Origin: Methyloversatilis thermotolerans
GTDB lineage: Bacteria > Pseudomonadota > Gammaproteobacteria > Burkholderiales > Rhodocyclaceae
Length of the DNA stretch: 64,000 nucleotides
Reading direction: 5' to 3'
NCBI RefSeq assembly: GCF_000372885.1
Contig: NZ_KB889967.1
Span: 2,989,430 to 3,053,429, forward strand
Both the position numbers and the translations under genes were made by a program. Under the pieces are notes generated by a model. The model was not told the origin of the DNA, did not search any database, and worked only from the letters and a program-made list of their open reading frames with translations. Shown here one piece after another: positions 55,915 through 64,000 of the stretch; within the stretch, counting starts at the first letter, position 1, and each line of letters starts with the position of its first letter.

Positions 55915-57147
55915 ATGAGGCGCACTGGTTTCCTTTCTTTTCTGATCACCGTCTGCATCGCATGCGCGATCGCTTCCGCCCCGGTCCGGGCCGCCGACGA
56001 GGCCGACCGGTGGCGGCTGGGCGGCTTCGGCACGCTGGGCGCCGGCTACCATGGCAGCGACGGCGTGCAGTATCGGCGCGATCTCGATCAGTCCCGCGGC
56101 TACGAGGCCGACAGGCTCGGTCTGCGCACCGACACCCGGCTCGGCGTACAGATAGACCGCGATTTCTCGCCGGACTGGTCGGTGATGGCACAGGCGGTGA
56201 GCCGCATGAGCCGCGAAGGCGACTGGTCGCCCGAACTCACCTGGGCGGTCGTCCGGTATTCGGCCAGCGACTGGCTGGATCTGCGGATGGGCCGCATGGT
56301 GGCCGACATCTATCTTCACGGCGAATCCCGCCACGTCGGATACGCCTATACGACGATACGGCCACCCGCCGACGTATTCGGAATGAGCACCGAGGACGTG
56401 TTCGACGGCGCCGAACTGACGGCCAGCCGGCCGCTCGGCAGCGGGATCGGCAGTTTCAAGGTGTATGGCGGCCGCGCGCGGGGCGGCTACTACCTCTATG
56501 GCCAGTCCTTCACCAAGGACAAGCCGCTGCGCCTCGGCGCCACCGCCGAATGGAGCAATGAAACGCTCACCGTCAAGGCATCCTGGGGCAGCAGTCGCAC
56601 CCACCACGACCCCTCGCTGCTGACGCTGCGCGATGCCCTGCTCACCGCATCCGCGCTGGTGCCGGAGGCCGCGATCCGGGCCGGACAGATCGACGAGGAA
56701 ACGCGGGTGACCCATGCCGGCATGGGCGTGCTGTACGAACGCGGGCCGCTGTCGCTGGAGGCGGTGATCGGCCGCGAACGCTTCAGTGCCTTTCCGGTGT
56801 TCGAGGGCTGGGCGGGATCGTTGGTCGCCGCCTGGCGCATCGGGGCGTTCAAGCCCTACCTCGGTTACAGCTTCAATCATCTGAAGCCGCAGGACAAACC
56901 GCTCGCGCTGCCGCCGGTGCTGTCCGCGCTGCAGGCGTCGTACGACCGGGTGAGCGACCGTCTGCGCATGGAAAGCCATACCGTGACCGCCGGGGTACGC
57001 TATGACTTTGGCGGGCGCTACGCCCTGAAGATGCAGGTGGACCACGTCGATGCAGCAGCGTCTTTCCTGCTGGTGGACGAGGCCGGGCAGCCGGTGCGGG
57101 ACCGCAGTGTCACGCTGTTTACCATCGCACTCGATTTCGTGTTCTGA
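55915..57147 (+). CDS. Porin-like outer membrane beta-barrel protein
   Basis: The product has 410 residues. A signal peptide (about 1-27, ending 'APVRAAD') is followed by alternating amphipathic strands throughout and a C-terminal 'FTIALDFVF', ending in Phe as outer-membrane barrels do. No known porin family is certain. The PstS-like gene starts 4 bp after its stop, and a membrane cyclase follows, so the three form an operon. It may be the outer-membrane channel for the ligand sensed by that operon. Confidence 0.8.
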   Translation: MRRTGFLSFLITVCIACAIASAPVRAADEADRWRLGGFGTLGAGYHGSDGVQYRRDLDQSRGYEADRLGLRTDTRLGVQIDRDFSPDWSVMAQAVSRMSREGDWSPELTWAVVRYSASDWLDLRMGRMVADIYLHGESRHVGYAYTTIRPPADVFGMSTEDVFDGAELTASRPLGSGIGSFKVYGGRARGGYYLYGQSFTKDKPLRLGATAEWSNETLTVKASWGSSRTHHDPSLLTLRDALLTASALVPEAAIRAGQIDEETRVTHAGMGVLYERGPLSLEAVIGRERFSAFPVFEGWAGSLVAAWRIGAFKPYLGYSFNHLKPQDKPLALPPVLSALQASYDRVSDRLRMESHTVTAGVRYDFGGRYALKMQVDHVDAAASFLLVDEAGQPVRDRSVTLFTIALDFVF

Positions 57148-57151
57148 GCCG

Positions 57152-57574
57152 ATGAAGGCTGTCGTCAACACCGCACTGATAAGCCTGCTCGCGCTGTGCG
57201 GCACGCGTACGCCGGCGGCCGAACTGATGATCATCGTGAACCAGGGCTCGGGCATCGAACAATTGAGCCGTGAAGAAGCCAGCCACGTCTTCCTTGGCCG
57301 TCTCAAGACCCTGCCTTCGGGTACGCCGGCAGTGGTGCTGGACACCCGGCCGCTGCGCGAGGCGTTCTATCGTGCCCTGGTCGGCAAGAGCCTGCCTGAA
57401 ATCAACGCCTACTGGGCACGCCTGCGCTTTTCCGGCCGCACCCAGCCGCCGGACCAGATCGAGGATGCGAGCGAAGTGCTCGAGCGTGTCGCACGCCAGC
57501 CCGGCGCGATAGGTTTTGTCGAAATGCCGGCGAACGACCGGCGCGTCAGACAGGTGCTGCGCCTTGGCGACTGA
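57152..57574 (+). CDS. Small periplasmic PstS-like protein
   Basis: The product has 140 residues. A signal peptide (about 1-23) is followed by a short PBP-like domain: 'LMIIVNQGSGIEQLSREEASHVFLG', 'LREAFYRALVGKS' and 'PGAIGFVEM', recalling the second lobe of phosphate-binding PstS proteins. It is too short for a two-lobed transporter protein and no permease gene is near. It is coupled to the following membrane GGDEF gene, so it may present a ligand to that sensor. Confidence 0.82.
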   Translation: MKAVVNTALISLLALCGTRTPAAELMIIVNQGSGIEQLSREEASHVFLGRLKTLPSGTPAVVLDTRPLREAFYRALVGKSLPEINAYWARLRFSGRTQPPDQIEDASEVLERVARQPGAIGFVEMPANDRRVRQVLRLGD

Positions 57575-59162
57575 ACCGTCACCGTCCGCGCGCCAGCGGC
57601 GGCAGCCCTTGCTCCACGGCATCGTCAGCCGCACGACGCTGCTCATCCTTTTCTTCGCCGGACTGGTGGGTGCCCTGGTGGCGCTGGGCAGCACGGTGGT
57701 CGTCGCGCAGGAAGAGCGCAAGCGCCTGCAGCAGAACGTGACCGACCTCATCCAGTCGGTCGAGCGCACCGCCAGCGTCGCCGCCTTCGCGCGCGACGAA
57801 CAGCTCGCCGCCGAGGTTGCCCAGGGCCTGCTCGGCAACCGCTCGGTGCACAAGGTGGTGATACGCGAGGGCAATCGCGTCATGATCGAACTCGGCCATG
57901 AAACGGCACGCAGCGGGCGTGCTCTGCCGGTGCAGGTGCGTCCGCTCATGTCGCCCTTCATGCCCGAGCAGCAGGTGGGCGAGATCGAGGTTTGGCCGGC
58001 AGCCCACCGCATCGACGAGGATGCCGGTGCCTATTCGCGCTTCATCGCGGTCATCCTGGGCATGCAACTGGTGGCGGTGGCGCTGGCGGCCGCGTGGGTC
58101 GTGCTCAATGTCATCACACGCCCGGTCAAGACCTTGTCGGACAGCCTGCACAGTCTGCGCGCCGGCAGCGGCGACCGGGTGCCGGTGCCGGCCGGGCACA
58201 GCGGCGACGAAATCGGCCGTCTGGCGGGCGACATCAATGGCCTCATCGTGCGCATGGAAGGCATGCTGGACAGCGAACGCGAGCTGCGCGCGCAGCGCGA
58301 GGAGTCGGAAAAGCGATTCCGGCTCATTTTCGAGGCAGCGCAGACCGGCATGTTCACGCTGGATGCCGAAGGCTGCATGCACAACTGGAACCCGTGGCTG
58401 GCACGTACCCTGGGCCTGCCCGCCTGCAACGAGGACACCGAGCCCTATTCCCTGCGCAGGCTGCTGGGTCCCGAAGCTTCGCGCCTGGATGCGCTGATGG
58501 TGCGCGCACTGTCCGATCACAGACCGGCCGCCGCCGATTTCCAGACCACCTCGGCACACGGCCATGTGCTGTGGCTGCACCTGGTGCTCAACCCGATGTC
58601 GGGCCAGCTTCTTCAGGGCATCGTGAACGACGTGACCGACCAGAAGCGCGCCGAGGCCTCGGCCATCGCCATGGCCGAGCGGGATGCACTGACCGGCCTG
58701 CTCAACCGCCGCGGCATCGAACACCGGCTCGACCAGGCGCTGGACGGTCTGCAGGAAGGCGGGCTGGCGCTCATGCTGGTCGACCTCGACGGCTTCAAGG
58801 AGGTCAATGACACCCTGGGACACGAGGCCGGAGACCGCGTGCTGACCGCGGTGGCACGGCAGCTCGAATCCATCGTCCGGCGCAGCGACGTGGTGGCGCG
58901 ACTCGGGGGCGACGAATTCATCGTCGTGCTGGGCGCGCTCGATTCGCCCGATACCGCGCGCTTCATCGCCGCCAAGATCGTCACCTCGCTGGCGCGGCCG
59001 ATCGAGCTGGATGGCGCGGTGCACGCACGCATCGGCGCCAGCGTCGGCATCGCGTACACACGCACCCGCGACGAAATGCCGGACGCGCTGATGCGTCGTG
59101 CCGACGAGGCGATGTACGAAGCCAAGCGCGCCGGCAAGTCGCAGTACCGCTTCGCGTCCTGA
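57564..59162 (+). CDS. Membrane diguanylate cyclase, CHASE8-like/HAMP/PAS/GGDEF
   Basis: The product has about 532 residues. Two helices (about 22-45 and 160-185) flank a periplasmic domain of about 115 residues of the CHASE8 type. HAMP, PAS (about 250-370) and GGDEF (about 370-530) follow. GGDEF is intact with RRSD (RxxD) five residues before it. TTG 57564 is the likely start, overlapping the PstS-like stop by 11 bases, with AGGTG upstream; the choice is uncertain. The neighbouring PstS-like protein is a plausible periplasmic partner. Confidence 0.87.
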   Translation: MATEPSPSARQRRQPLLHGIVSRTTLLILFFAGLVGALVALGSTVVVAQEERKRLQQNVTDLIQSVERTASVAAFARDEQLAAEVAQGLLGNRSVHKVVIREGNRVMIELGHETARSGRALPVQVRPLMSPFMPEQQVGEIEVWPAAHRIDEDAGAYSRFIAVILGMQLVAVALAAAWVVLNVITRPVKTLSDSLHSLRAGSGDRVPVPAGHSGDEIGRLAGDINGLIVRMEGMLDSERELRAQREESEKRFRLIFEAAQTGMFTLDAEGCMHNWNPWLARTLGLPACNEDTEPYSLRRLLGPEASRLDALMVRALSDHRPAAADFQTTSAHGHVLWLHLVLNPMSGQLLQGIVNDVTDQKRAEASAIAMAERDALTGLLNRRGIEHRLDQALDGLQEGGLALMLVDLDGFKEVNDTLGHEAGDRVLTAVARQLESIVRRSDVVARLGGDEFIVVLGALDSPDTARFIAAKIVTSLARPIELDGAVHARIGASVGIAYTRTRDEMPDALMRRADEAMYEAKRAGKSQYRFAS

Positions 59163-59232
59163 TTCGGATTTCCACACCGCCGGCGGGCCCGCGCACTGGT
59201 AGCATCGGCCATCCCTTCCGAGGACAGATGCC

Positions 59233-60759
59233 ATGGCCGATCCGCTCCATGTCGCCCGCGCCGGCGACGCATCCATCGCGCTGCTGCCCGGCATGGCGAA
59301 CCGCCATGGCCTGATCACCGGTGCCACCGGCACCGGCAAGACAGTCACCCTGCAGTCGCTCGCCGAGCGCTTCTCCTATATCGGTACGCCGGTATTCATG
59401 GCCGACGTGAAGGGTGACCTGTCGGGCATGGCCGCGGCCGGCACCGTCAGCCCCCGACTGCAGCAGCGGCTGGACCTGCTCGGCATCACCGATTTCGTAC
59501 CCTATGCCAACCCGGTCCGCTTCTGGGACGTGTTCGGCGAATCCGGCCACCCGGTGCGTGCCACGGTGAGCGACATGGGCCCGCTGCTGCTGGCCCGCCT
59601 GCTCGGCCTGAACGACACCCAGGCCGGCGTGCTCAGCATCGCGTTCAAGGTGGCCGACGACCACGGACTGCTGCTGCTCGACATGAAGGATCTGCGGGCG
59701 CTGGTACAGCATGTCGGCGACAACGCGGCGCAGTTCAAGACGCAGTACGGCAACATTTCCACCGCATCCATCGGCGCGATACAGCGCGGCCTGCTGCAAC
59801 TGGAGGAGCAGGGCGCCGACCGCTTCTTCGGCGAGCCCATGCTGGACATCGCCGACCTGATGACCTTCGACGAGCACGGCCGCGGCACCATCAACATCCT
59901 GGCGGCGGACAGGCTGTACAACTCGCCCAAGCTCTACTCCACCTTCCTGCTCTGGCTGCTGGCCGAACTGTTCGAACAGTTGCCCGAAGTGGGTGACATG
60001 GACAAGCCCAGGCTGGTGTTCTTCTTCGACGAGGCTCACCTGCTGTTCAACGAGGCGCCGCCGGCACTGCTGGAGAAGATCGAACAGGTGGTGCGCCTCA
60101 TCCGCTCCAAAGGCGTGGGCGTGTATTTCGTGACGCAGAACCCGCTCGACGTGCCGGACAGCGTGCTGGCCCAGCTCGGCAACCGGGTGCAGCACGCACT
60201 GCGCGCGTTCACGCCGCGCGACCAGAAGGCGGTCAAGACCGCGGCGCAGACCATGCGGCAGAACCCGAAGTTCGACGCCGAACAGGCCATACTCGAACTG
60301 GGTACCGGCGAGGCACTCATTTCCTTCCTCGACGAGAAGGGACGGCCGTCGGTGGTGGAGCGTGCCTTCGTGCTGCCGCCCGCCTCCCGCCTGGGCCCGC
60401 TCAGCGCGGAAGAACGCAGTGCCGCGATCCGGCAATCTCCGCTGCAGGGCCGCTACGAACAGGCGCTGGACCGCGAATCCGCCTACGAAATGCTCACCGC
60501 CGCGGTGACCGCTGCGCCGCAGGCTACCGGCAAGCCGTTGCCCGGTGCCGGGGCAGGTGGCACTGCGAGCGGCGCCGATGGCGGCATGCTGGGCGGGCTG
60601 CAGGACCTGGTGTTCGGATCCACCGGCCCGCGCGGCGGTCAGCGCGACGGCCTGATCCAGACCGCGGCCAAAACCGTGGCGCGCCAGGTGGCCAGTTCCA
60701 TCGGCCGGGAAATCGTGCGCGGCGTCCTCGGTTCCCTGCTCGGCGGGCGAAAACGTTAG
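59233..60759 (+). CDS. HerA-like ATPase (DUF853)
   Basis: The product has 508 residues. Walker A '[11 protein letters not shown]' near residue 30, '[12 protein letters not shown]', Walker B '[12 protein letters not shown]' and '[19 protein letters not shown]' mark the HerA-FtsK superfamily DUF853 group (YjgR). A Gly-rich low-complexity segment precedes a C-terminal helical tail. The role is unknown. Its stop shares one base with the DMT transporter start (TAGTG). Confidence 0.92.
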   Translation: MADPLHVARAGDASIALLPGMANRHGLITGATGTGKTVTLQSLAERFSYIGTPVFMADVKGDLSGMAAAGTVSPRLQQRLDLLGITDFVPYANPVRFWDVFGESGHPVRATVSDMGPLLLARLLGLNDTQAGVLSIAFKVADDHGLLLLDMKDLRALVQHVGDNAAQFKTQYGNISTASIGAIQRGLLQLEEQGADRFFGEPMLDIADLMTFDEHGRGTINILAADRLYNSPKLYSTFLLWLLAELFEQLPEVGDMDKPRLVFFFDEAHLLFNEAPPALLEKIEQVVRLIRSKGVGVYFVTQNPLDVPDSVLAQLGNRVQHALRAFTPRDQKAVKTAAQTMRQNPKFDAEQAILELGTGEALISFLDEKGRPSVVERAFVLPPASRLGPLSAEERSAAIRQSPLQGRYEQALDRESAYEMLTAAVTAAPQATGKPLPGAGAGGTASGADGGMLGGLQDLVFGSTGPRGGQRDGLIQTAAKTVARQVASSIGREIVRGVLGSLLGGRKR

Positions 60760-61646
60760 TGGCGGCGCACGACAGGCAGTTGGGCGTGTGGCTGGCCATC
60801 ATCGCGTCGGCCGGTTTCTCGCTGAAAGCCATCCTCGCCAAGCTGGCCTACCCGCATGGCGTCGATCCGGTCACCCTGGTCGCGCTGCGCATGCTGCTCG
60901 CGGCACCGGTGTTCGTGGTGGTGGCCTGGCGCGAGGCGGCACGCGGCGCGGCCCTCAGCGGGCGCGACTGGGCGACCGTCGCGCTGCTCGGCCTGTTCGG
61001 CTATTACGGCGCCAGCATGCTCGATTTCTACGGGCTGCTCTACATCTCGGCCGGCCTCGAACGCCTGGTGCTGTTCACCTATCCCACGCTGACGCTGCTG
61101 ATAGGCTGGATCGCCCATGGCCGCCGCATCGCCGCGCGCGAGATCGTCGCCAGCCTGCTCTGCTACGGCGGCATCGCGCTGGCGGTAGTCCATGACATCG
61201 AAGTGAGTGGCGAAGCCGCGGCGATCGCGCTGGGCTGCGGGCTGGTGTTCGCGTCCTCGCTCAGCTTCGCCATCTACCTGACCGGCGCAGCGGAACCGAT
61301 ACGCCGCATGGGCGCCACCCGTTTCTCCGCGCTCGCCACCCTGGTGTCCACCGTCGCGGTCATGCTGCATTTCGCCGCGCTGCGACCGCTGGAAGCGCTG
61401 GCGCAGCCGGCGCCGGTGCTGTGGCTGGCGGTCGCCATGGCGCTTTTCGCCACGGTGCTGCCAGTATTCCTGCAATCGGTGGCGATACGCCGCATGGGCG
61501 CGCAGACCGCCGCACTGGTAGGCAGTACCGGCCCGGTCATCACCGTATTCCTCGGCTGGTGGATGCTGGACGAGCCGCTGTCCGCGCTGCAGCTCGCCGG
61601 CACCGCGCTGGTGATCGCCGGCGTGCTGGCGGTGGGCCGCAAATAG
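60759..61646 (+). CDS. EamA/DMT-family exporter
   Basis: The product has 295 residues with ten predicted helices in two EamA repeats ('GFSLKAILAKLAYPHG', 'GAQTAALVGSTGPVITVFLGW'). DMT exporters move amino acids, nucleotides or other small metabolites; the substrate is unknown. GTG 60759 overlaps the HerA-like stop by one base. A REP repeat cluster begins right after it. Confidence 0.9.
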   Translation: MAAHDRQLGVWLAIIASAGFSLKAILAKLAYPHGVDPVTLVALRMLLAAPVFVVVAWREAARGAALSGRDWATVALLGLFGYYGASMLDFYGLLYISAGLERLVLFTYPTLTLLIGWIAHGRRIAAREIVASLLCYGGIALAVVHDIEVSGEAAAIALGCGLVFASSLSFAIYLTGAAEPIRRMGATRFSALATLVSTVAVMLHFAALRPLEALAQPAPVLWLAVAMALFATVLPVFLQSVAIRRMGAQTAALVGSTGPVITVFLGWWMLDEPLSALQLAGTALVIAGVLAVGRK

Positions 61647-62243
61647 CACCGCAGCCGCGGGCTTCGTTCAAGGGCGGGGTCGCGAGCGGTGCTCGCTCCG
61701 CAAAACCCGCTGCGTTCGCGGTTCGGGCGAGCTGTTGTGGGCGGGCTTGCCCGCGATGCGGCGTGTGCGGGCCGCGGGCTTCGTTCGAAGCTCTATCGCG
61801 GGCAAGCCCGCTCCCACGAAACCCTGGCTCCGCTCACGTTTGTCGCGAGATTCCGTGGGAGCGGCCTCTGGCCGCGATGCGGCGGATGCCGGCCGCCCGG
61901 CTTCGTTCCAGGCTGCATCGCGGGCGAGCCCGCTCCCACGAAACCCTGGCTCCGCTCACGTTTGCCGCGAGATTCCGTGGGAGCGGTCTCTGGCCGCGAT
62001 GCGGCGGATGCCGGCCGCCCGGCTTCGTTCAAGGCCGCATCGCGGGCAAGCCCGCTCCCACGAAACCCTGGCCCCGCTCACGTTTGTCGCGAGATTCCGT
62101 GGGAGCGGCCTCTGGCCGCGATGCGGCGGATGCAGGCCGCCCGGCTTCGTTCCAGGCTGCATCGCGGGCAAGCCCGCTCCTACGAAACCCCGGCTCCGTT
62201 CACGGTCCGGGCGAGTTCTTGCGGGCGGCAGGCGGTGGCTCGA
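61647..62243. repeat. Tandem array of four 122-bp REP-type units
   Basis: These 597 bases hold no supported gene. Units start at 61737 (a variant of about 118 bases), 61855, 61977 and 62099 and are otherwise exactly 122 bases apart. Each contains GCGGCCTCTGGCCGC (or a variant) and GCGGGCAAGCCCGC palindromes, and its ends GTGGGAGCGG/CCGCTCCCAC are complementary. The left flank (about 61650-61736) matches 17321-17402. Translated frames through it give repeating Arg/Ala/Ser-rich peptides that are not genes. Confidence 0.88.
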
Positions 62244-63827
62244 TCAGGCGGCTGTCGAAGGCAGTTCCGTTTCGGTGTCACCCAGCGTGAAACAGAAGGT
62301 GGCGCCCTTGCCCGGTTCGGCGCGCGCCCAGACACGTCCGTTGTGGCGGCGCACGATGCGCTGGACCAGCGCCAGACCGATGCCGGTGCCTTCGAATTCG
62401 CCGTCGCGGTGCAGTCTCGCGAACGGAGTGAACAGCTTGTCCGCGTGCGCCATGTCGAAACCGACGCCATTGTCGCGCACATAGATGACCGCCTGCTGGC
62501 CACGGCCCTCGGCGCCGACCTCGATGACCGGATCGTCGACCGGGCCGGAAAACTTCCACGCGTTGCGCAGCAGGTTGTCGAGTGCGATGCGCAGCAGGCC
62601 GACATCACCTGCCACCAGCATGCCTGGCTGTATGTTGATCGTGCTCTTTCGCTGCGGATCGCTGGCGCGCAGCGCGTCCGCCAGGTCCTGCGCGATGGCG
62701 CTCAGGTCGGCAGGCTGACGCTGCAAGGGCAGGCGCGTTACGCGCGACAGCTCGAGCAGATCGTCCACCAGATGCTCCATGCGCAGCGCGGCACGCAGGA
62801 TGCGCGCCAGCGCATCGAAGGTCGCGGGCGACAGACCGGACACATCCGGTCGCATCAGTTCGGATTCGAGCACGCTGGCAAAGCCGTGTATCGACCGCAA
62901 GGGGCCGCGCAGATCGTGCGACACCGAGTAGCTGAAGCTTTCCAGTTCCTCGAACGCGGCGCGCAGGCTGGAAGTGCGGCTGCGCACGCGTTCATCCAGT
63001 TCATGATTCAGCGCGCGCAGTTCCTCCTCGGCGCGCACCTGCCGGCTCACGTCGCGCGCGCTGCCGCGGTAACCGCCCGTGCGGCCGCTGGCGTCCTTCC
63101 ACGGCCGGCCGGAGAGCGCCATGATGCGCACGCCGCCGTCCTGCTGTCGCCAGTCGATCACGATGTCGCGGAACGGGCGGAACTCGGAGGCGAGCTGCGC
63201 CAGATCGTCGTGCCGTTGCGGACCGGGACGGCGCATTGCGAACAAGGCATTGAGCGTGAGCCCGCGCAAGGGCCAGGCACCTTCCGAGGTGTAGACGATG
63301 ATCCCGTCGGCGTCGGTTTCCCAGAACCAGTCGGCCGCCGCTTCGGCGAAATCGCGCAAGCGGGTGCGCTCGGCCTCGAGTTCGCCTATTTTCTTGTCCA
63401 GCTTGTCGCGCAGGCGTTCGGCATACAGGGCATCCACCTCCCCCGCCTGGGTCCGCTTCGCGCGGGTGTTGCCCAGGGTTTCCAGTTCCGCCACCAGCTT
63501 GTCGATCTCGCACGGCTTGACCAGGAAAAGGTCGGCGCCGAGCCGGTAAGCCAGTTCCTCGTCGCGCCGGTCGGTGAAGGTGGCGGTGTAGAAGGCGAAT
63601 GGCGTGGCCGACAACTGGGGATGAGCGCGCACCGCGCGACAGAAACCATAGCCATCGAGGTCGGGCATCAGGATGTCGGACACGATGAGATCGGGCGGCC
63701 GCGCGAGCGCCTGTTCGAGCGCCGTGCGTCCGTCGGGTGCCGAACGCACGGCGTGACCACGTGCCTCCAGCGCTGCACACAACATCAGGCGAGAGTTCTC
63801 GTCGTCTTCCGCAATCAGGATGTCCAT
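62244..63827 (-). CDS. Hybrid REC-PAS-histidine kinase
   Basis: The product has 527 residues. An N-terminal receiver (phosphoacceptor Asp in 'IVSDILMPD', conserved Lys in 'LVKPCE') is followed by a coiled linker, a PAS domain (about 160-270), HisKA ('SYSVSHDLRGPLRSIHGFA') and HATPase_c ('NLLRNAWKFSG', 'DNGVGFD', 'GTGIGLALVQRI'). It is cytosolic. The kinase part resembles phytochrome-type kinases of the Cph1 group. Its ATG shares one base with the stop of the upstream receiver gene (TGATG), so they are coupled. Confidence 0.9.
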   Translation of the reverse strand: MDILIAEDDENSRLMLCAALEARGHAVRSAPDGRTALEQALARPPDLIVSDILMPDLDGYGFCRAVRAHPQLSATPFAFYTATFTDRRDEELAYRLGADLFLVKPCEIDKLVAELETLGNTRAKRTQAGEVDALYAERLRDKLDKKIGELEAERTRLRDFAEAAADWFWETDADGIIVYTSEGAWPLRGLTLNALFAMRRPGPQRHDDLAQLASEFRPFRDIVIDWRQQDGGVRIMALSGRPWKDASGRTGGYRGSARDVSRQVRAEEELRALNHELDERVRSRTSSLRAAFEELESFSYSVSHDLRGPLRSIHGFASVLESELMRPDVSGLSPATFDALARILRAALRMEHLVDDLLELSRVTRLPLQRQPADLSAIAQDLADALRASDPQRKSTINIQPGMLVAGDVGLLRIALDNLLRNAWKFSGPVDDPVIEVGAEGRGQQAVIYVRDNGVGFDMAHADKLFTPFARLHRDGEFEGTGIGLALVQRIVRRHNGRVWARAEPGKGATFCFTLGDTETELPSTAA

Positions 63828-64000
63828 CAGGCTTGGGCCAGCACGTCTTCTATCTGGGTCATGACCCGCAGCGGGTCTATGGGTTTTTCTATGTAGCCGT
63901 TGCAGCCGGCCGCCAGCACCCTCTCCCGGTCGCCGGCCATGGCGAACGAGGTGATCGCGATCATCGGGATGGGCGGCGCAGTTTCGCCTGCGCGGATGCG
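63827..64000 (-). CDS. Response regulator receiver domain, N-terminus beyond the right edge
   Basis: The final 57 residues are visible. They hold the end of a receiver domain: 'IPMIAITSFAMAGDRERVL' with the conserved Thr/Ser, 'GCNGYIEKPID' with the conserved Lys-Pro, and then the last helix. The phosphoacceptor Asp lies outside the window. No output domain follows the receiver, so it is a CheY-like stand-alone protein or the end of a hybrid kinase. It is coupled to the downstream hybrid kinase. Confidence 0.88.
   Translation of the reverse strand, partial: RIRAGETAPPIPMIAITSFAMAGDRERVLAAGCNGYIEKPIDPLRVMTQIEDVLAQA

Noticed and set aside
61737-62220. CRISPR array
   Set aside because: The repeated unit is the whole 122 bases with no variable spacers between short repeats, and no cas gene is near.
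61421-62484. Reading frames with repeating 'RPLAAMRRM..ARLRS' peptides across the 61.7-62.2 kb repeats
   Set aside because: The peptide repetition is translated REP sequence with a 122-bp period (not a multiple of three), so successive units fall in different frames.

Overview
The window is high-GC (roughly two thirds G+C), densely coded DNA from a proteobacterium, most likely a betaproteobacterium of the Rhodocyclales/Nitrosomonadales kind. This rests on gene content, not on a database search. The pointers are: a second, extended IF-1; a BPSS1780-type membrane protein; the metX-metW pair; the smg/dprA/LysM block beside def-fmt-htpX-rsmB-DUF4390-ntrY-ntrX; an algH-ruvX-pyrR-pyrB-pyrX cluster; and a GDSL hydrolase with a PEP-CTERM tail, which implies an exosortase elsewhere in the genome. 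Almost everything is chromosomal housekeeping. I see no phage, integron, CRISPR array or intact insertion sequence.

Layout. 1-1.1 kb: a DUF6976-like gene cut by the left edge, and a gene whose N-terminus looks like a cysteine-less ISL3 transposase DNA-binding domain. 1.4-3.3 kb: tRNA-Leu(GAG) divergent from an MsbA-type ABC exporter. 3.4-7.6 kb: a frameshifted outer-membrane-protein relic, then two c-di-GMP genes (PAS-GAF-GGDEF and Cache-HAMP-GGDEF-EAL). 7.7-12.5 kb: a TerB-like protein and an SbcCD/YhaON-like ATPase-nuclease pair. 12.7-17.1 kb: dksA-like gene, infA paralogue, cytosolic trypsin-like protease, CNNM/HlyC transporter, secreted glycosidase. 17.1-17.8 kb: REP-type repeats. 17.8-22.1 kb: srkA, queE, queD, and a pbpC whose transpeptidase motifs are lost. 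22.0-25.8 kb: pyrimidine operon algH-ruvX-pyrR-pyrB-pyrX. 25.9-30.3 kb: photolyase, membrane protein, small secreted repeat protein, thioesterase, MBL hydrolase. 30.4-36 kb: topB, smg, dprA, LysM protein. 36-44.4 kb: def-fmt, htpX, DUF2237, rsmB, DUF4390, ntrY, ntrX. 44.5-52.8 kb: comM, DUF4124-like, pyrE, xthA, PEP-CTERM GDSL hydrolase, DUF883/YqjE/YqjK-type trio, HDOD protein, AmpG permease. 52.8-55.8 kb: metX-metW behind a probable SAM-II riboswitch and terminator, ybjQ, yebC. 55.9-62 kb: porin-like / PstS-like / membrane diguanylate cyclase operon, HerA-like ATPase, DMT exporter, then four tandem 122-bp REP units. 62.2-64 kb: REC-PAS-histidine kinase and a response regulator cut by the right edge.

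How the genes work together. The clearest linked sets are pyrimidine synthesis (pyrR, pyrB, the noncatalytic dihydroorotase homologue pyrX, with pyrE elsewhere), N-formyl removal and addition (def, fmt), queuosine (queE, queD), methionine (metX, metW with SAM sensing) and nitrogen-type two-component control (ntrY, ntrX).

Most worth attention: several homologues that keep their fold and context but have lost catalytic residues (PBP1C transpeptidase, PyrX, NtrX ATPase domain, QueD cysteine); the metX leader; the two matching 122-bp REP clusters; the ISL3-like gene; and the porin / PstS-like / GGDEF operon as a candidate sensory unit.
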